Positions 5,535 through 6,108 of a DNA stretch of 6,108 nucleotides are shown here, piece after piece. The DNA is from Demequinaceae bacterium UBA4004 (GTDB lineage Bacteria > Actinomycetota > Actinomycetes > Actinomycetales > Demequinaceae): NCBI GenBank assembly GCA_002384765.1, contig DGBM01000125.1:1-6108 (forward strand), given 5' to 3'. A program made the translations under genes and the position numbers. Position 1 is the first letter of the stretch. Every line of letters begins with the position of its first letter. The notes beneath the pieces were generated by a model that was not told where the DNA came from, searched no databases, and worked only from the letters and a program-made list of their open reading frames with translations.

Positions 5535-5765
5535 GTGGGGACGCACAAATCTGGGTCGCGAGCGGTTGAGTCAAGGTCACTTGGTCACCGTGTCTGGCGG
5601 GTGGTGGGGCCCCTGCTTGTTCTAGCGATTCTCGTACAGGCGGCCGTGAACGCAACCCGGGGCAGGTACTCGGTGTTCGCAGTGTTCCTGGTTGTCCTGC
5701 TCGTGGCGAACTTCTTCTTCTCGCGATCTCAGAGAGGCCGGAAGGACGACGGCCGGCGTGGCTGA
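5535..5765 (+). CDS. Small two-helix membrane protein, unknown
   Basis: This frame encodes 76 aa from a GTG at 5535. Seen: a short basic N-terminus, a hydrophobic helix at about 23-38 (VVGPLLVLAILVQAAV), a short loop (NATRGRYS), a second helix at about 47-62 (VFAVFLVVLLVANFFF) and a basic tail (SRSQRGRKDDGRRG), consistent with both ends in the cytoplasm. The start is uncertain: no strong ribosome binding site precedes the GTG at 5535, and GTG at 5601 or 5604 would give a shorter form that trims the first helix. The frame is open far upstream, but that part overlaps the transposon and is not credible. It overlaps the next gene by 8 bp, suggesting coupling. I recognise no family. Confidence 0.5.
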   Translation: MGTHKSGSRAVESRSLGHRVWRVVGPLLVLAILVQAAVNATRGRYSVFAVFLVVLLVANFFFSRSQRGRKDDGRRG

Positions 5766-6012
5766 GCGGATCGCAGACGCGACACTTCGAGTTGGGATGG
5801 CGTTCAGTTTCGTCAACGTGATGGCGATCTTTGTGTTGTCAGTCAGCATCTGGAGCACGACTGAAGCCAACGAGAAGGGGATGATCTCGGCGGAGCAGGC
5901 CGAGGAGAACATGGAGGCGCTTCGCCGCTGGCGTCACCTTGCAACGATTCTTCTGGCGGCTCCCATGTTCACCTTCGGTGTGGGCGTCATACTCGTAGTC
6001 CTCGACTTCTGA
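5758..6012 (+). CDS. Small two-helix membrane protein, unknown
   Basis: This frame encodes 84 aa from a GTG at 5758. Seen: a short amphipathic start (MAERIADATLRVG), a transmembrane helix at about 14-32 (MAFSFVNVMAIFVLSVSIW), a charged Glu-rich middle (about 35-60, TEANEKGMISAEQAEENMEALRRWRH) and a second helix at about 61-82 ending at DF. GGAAGGA lies 11 nt upstream, a slightly long spacing. I chose the GTG over the ATG at 5692 because the extra residues (SCSWRTSSSRDLREAG) are an out-of-frame reading of the preceding membrane gene. The overlap with that gene suggests the two are translated together and may form one membrane complex (inference). No family recognised. Confidence 0.6.
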   Translation: MAERIADATLRVGMAFSFVNVMAIFVLSVSIWSTTEANEKGMISAEQAEENMEALRRWRHLATILLAAPMFTFGVGVILVVLDF

Positions 6013-6108
6013 GCACCCGCCGGAGAAGCGGCGATCGAGGGGGCGCCGGCCGTCCCATATCGAGCGGAGATAATCGCAGGGGACATGCCCCCGAGGTGCC
6101 GGTCGATG

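Noticed and set aside
6065..6103. GGAGATAA, GGACATG and GTGCCGGT near the right edge, resembling words from the transposon ends
   Set aside because: These are 7-8 bp matches in a different order and spacing, which is expected by chance in a window of this size.
1..6108. CRISPR arrays, tRNA or rRNA genes, defence-system genes
   Set aside because: No regularly spaced repeats, no tRNA-like cloverleaf and no rRNA-like sequence were seen. Apart from the transposon the genes are ordinary secreted or membrane proteins.

Overview
The window looks like chromosomal DNA of a high-GC actinobacterium. The evidence is GC-rich third positions, frequent GTG starts, G-rich ribosome binding sites and actinobacterial-style secreted proteins. 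A lineage such as Acidimicrobiia would fit, but the sequence alone does not prove it. The centre (about 2.2-5.37 kb) is visibly more GC-rich than the left flank and is a mobile element.

Layout. Positions 1-361 hold no gene I can support. On the minus strand, read right to left, 1936-1215 encodes a secreted matrixin-like metzincin protease. Its zinc motif HEFGHGLGMRH and Met-turn are intact, but a single-base frame break lies just upstream of the motif. A lipoprotein of unknown function (1201-362) follows 13 bp later, probably in the same transcript. A candidate promoter (2052-2024) and a pair of 23-bp tandem repeats in the leader (2017-1972) lie upstream of the protease. On the plus strand, two overlapping ORFs for small two-helix membrane proteins lie at 5535-5765 and 5758-6012.

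Between these divergent units sits a compact three-gene operon on the minus strand. It comprises tnpA (5209-4109, tyrosine recombinase), tnpB (4109-2646, a second tyrosine recombinase with a C-terminal Cys4 segment) and tnpC (2649-2275, a 124-aa helix-turn-helix/coiled-coil protein). This is the gene set and order of Tn554-family transposons. The genes overlap by 1 and 4 bp.

Both ends of the element can be read from the sequence. An 11-bp inverted repeat (TATCTTCAGTC at 2202-2212, GACTGAAGATA at 5353-5363) is bordered outside by a 6-bp direct repeat GTGCCG (2195-2200, 5365-5370). Inside each end the motifs AGCCGT, TGCGACGTGGA and TGTCCTCGTCG recur in the same inward order. The inferred element is 3,170 bp and carries nothing but tnpABC. 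Joining its ends would create a site with 11-bp inverted arms around an 8-bp centre, as expected for a tyrosine-recombinase crossover site. The element appears to have inserted between the protease and membrane-protein units without breaking either.
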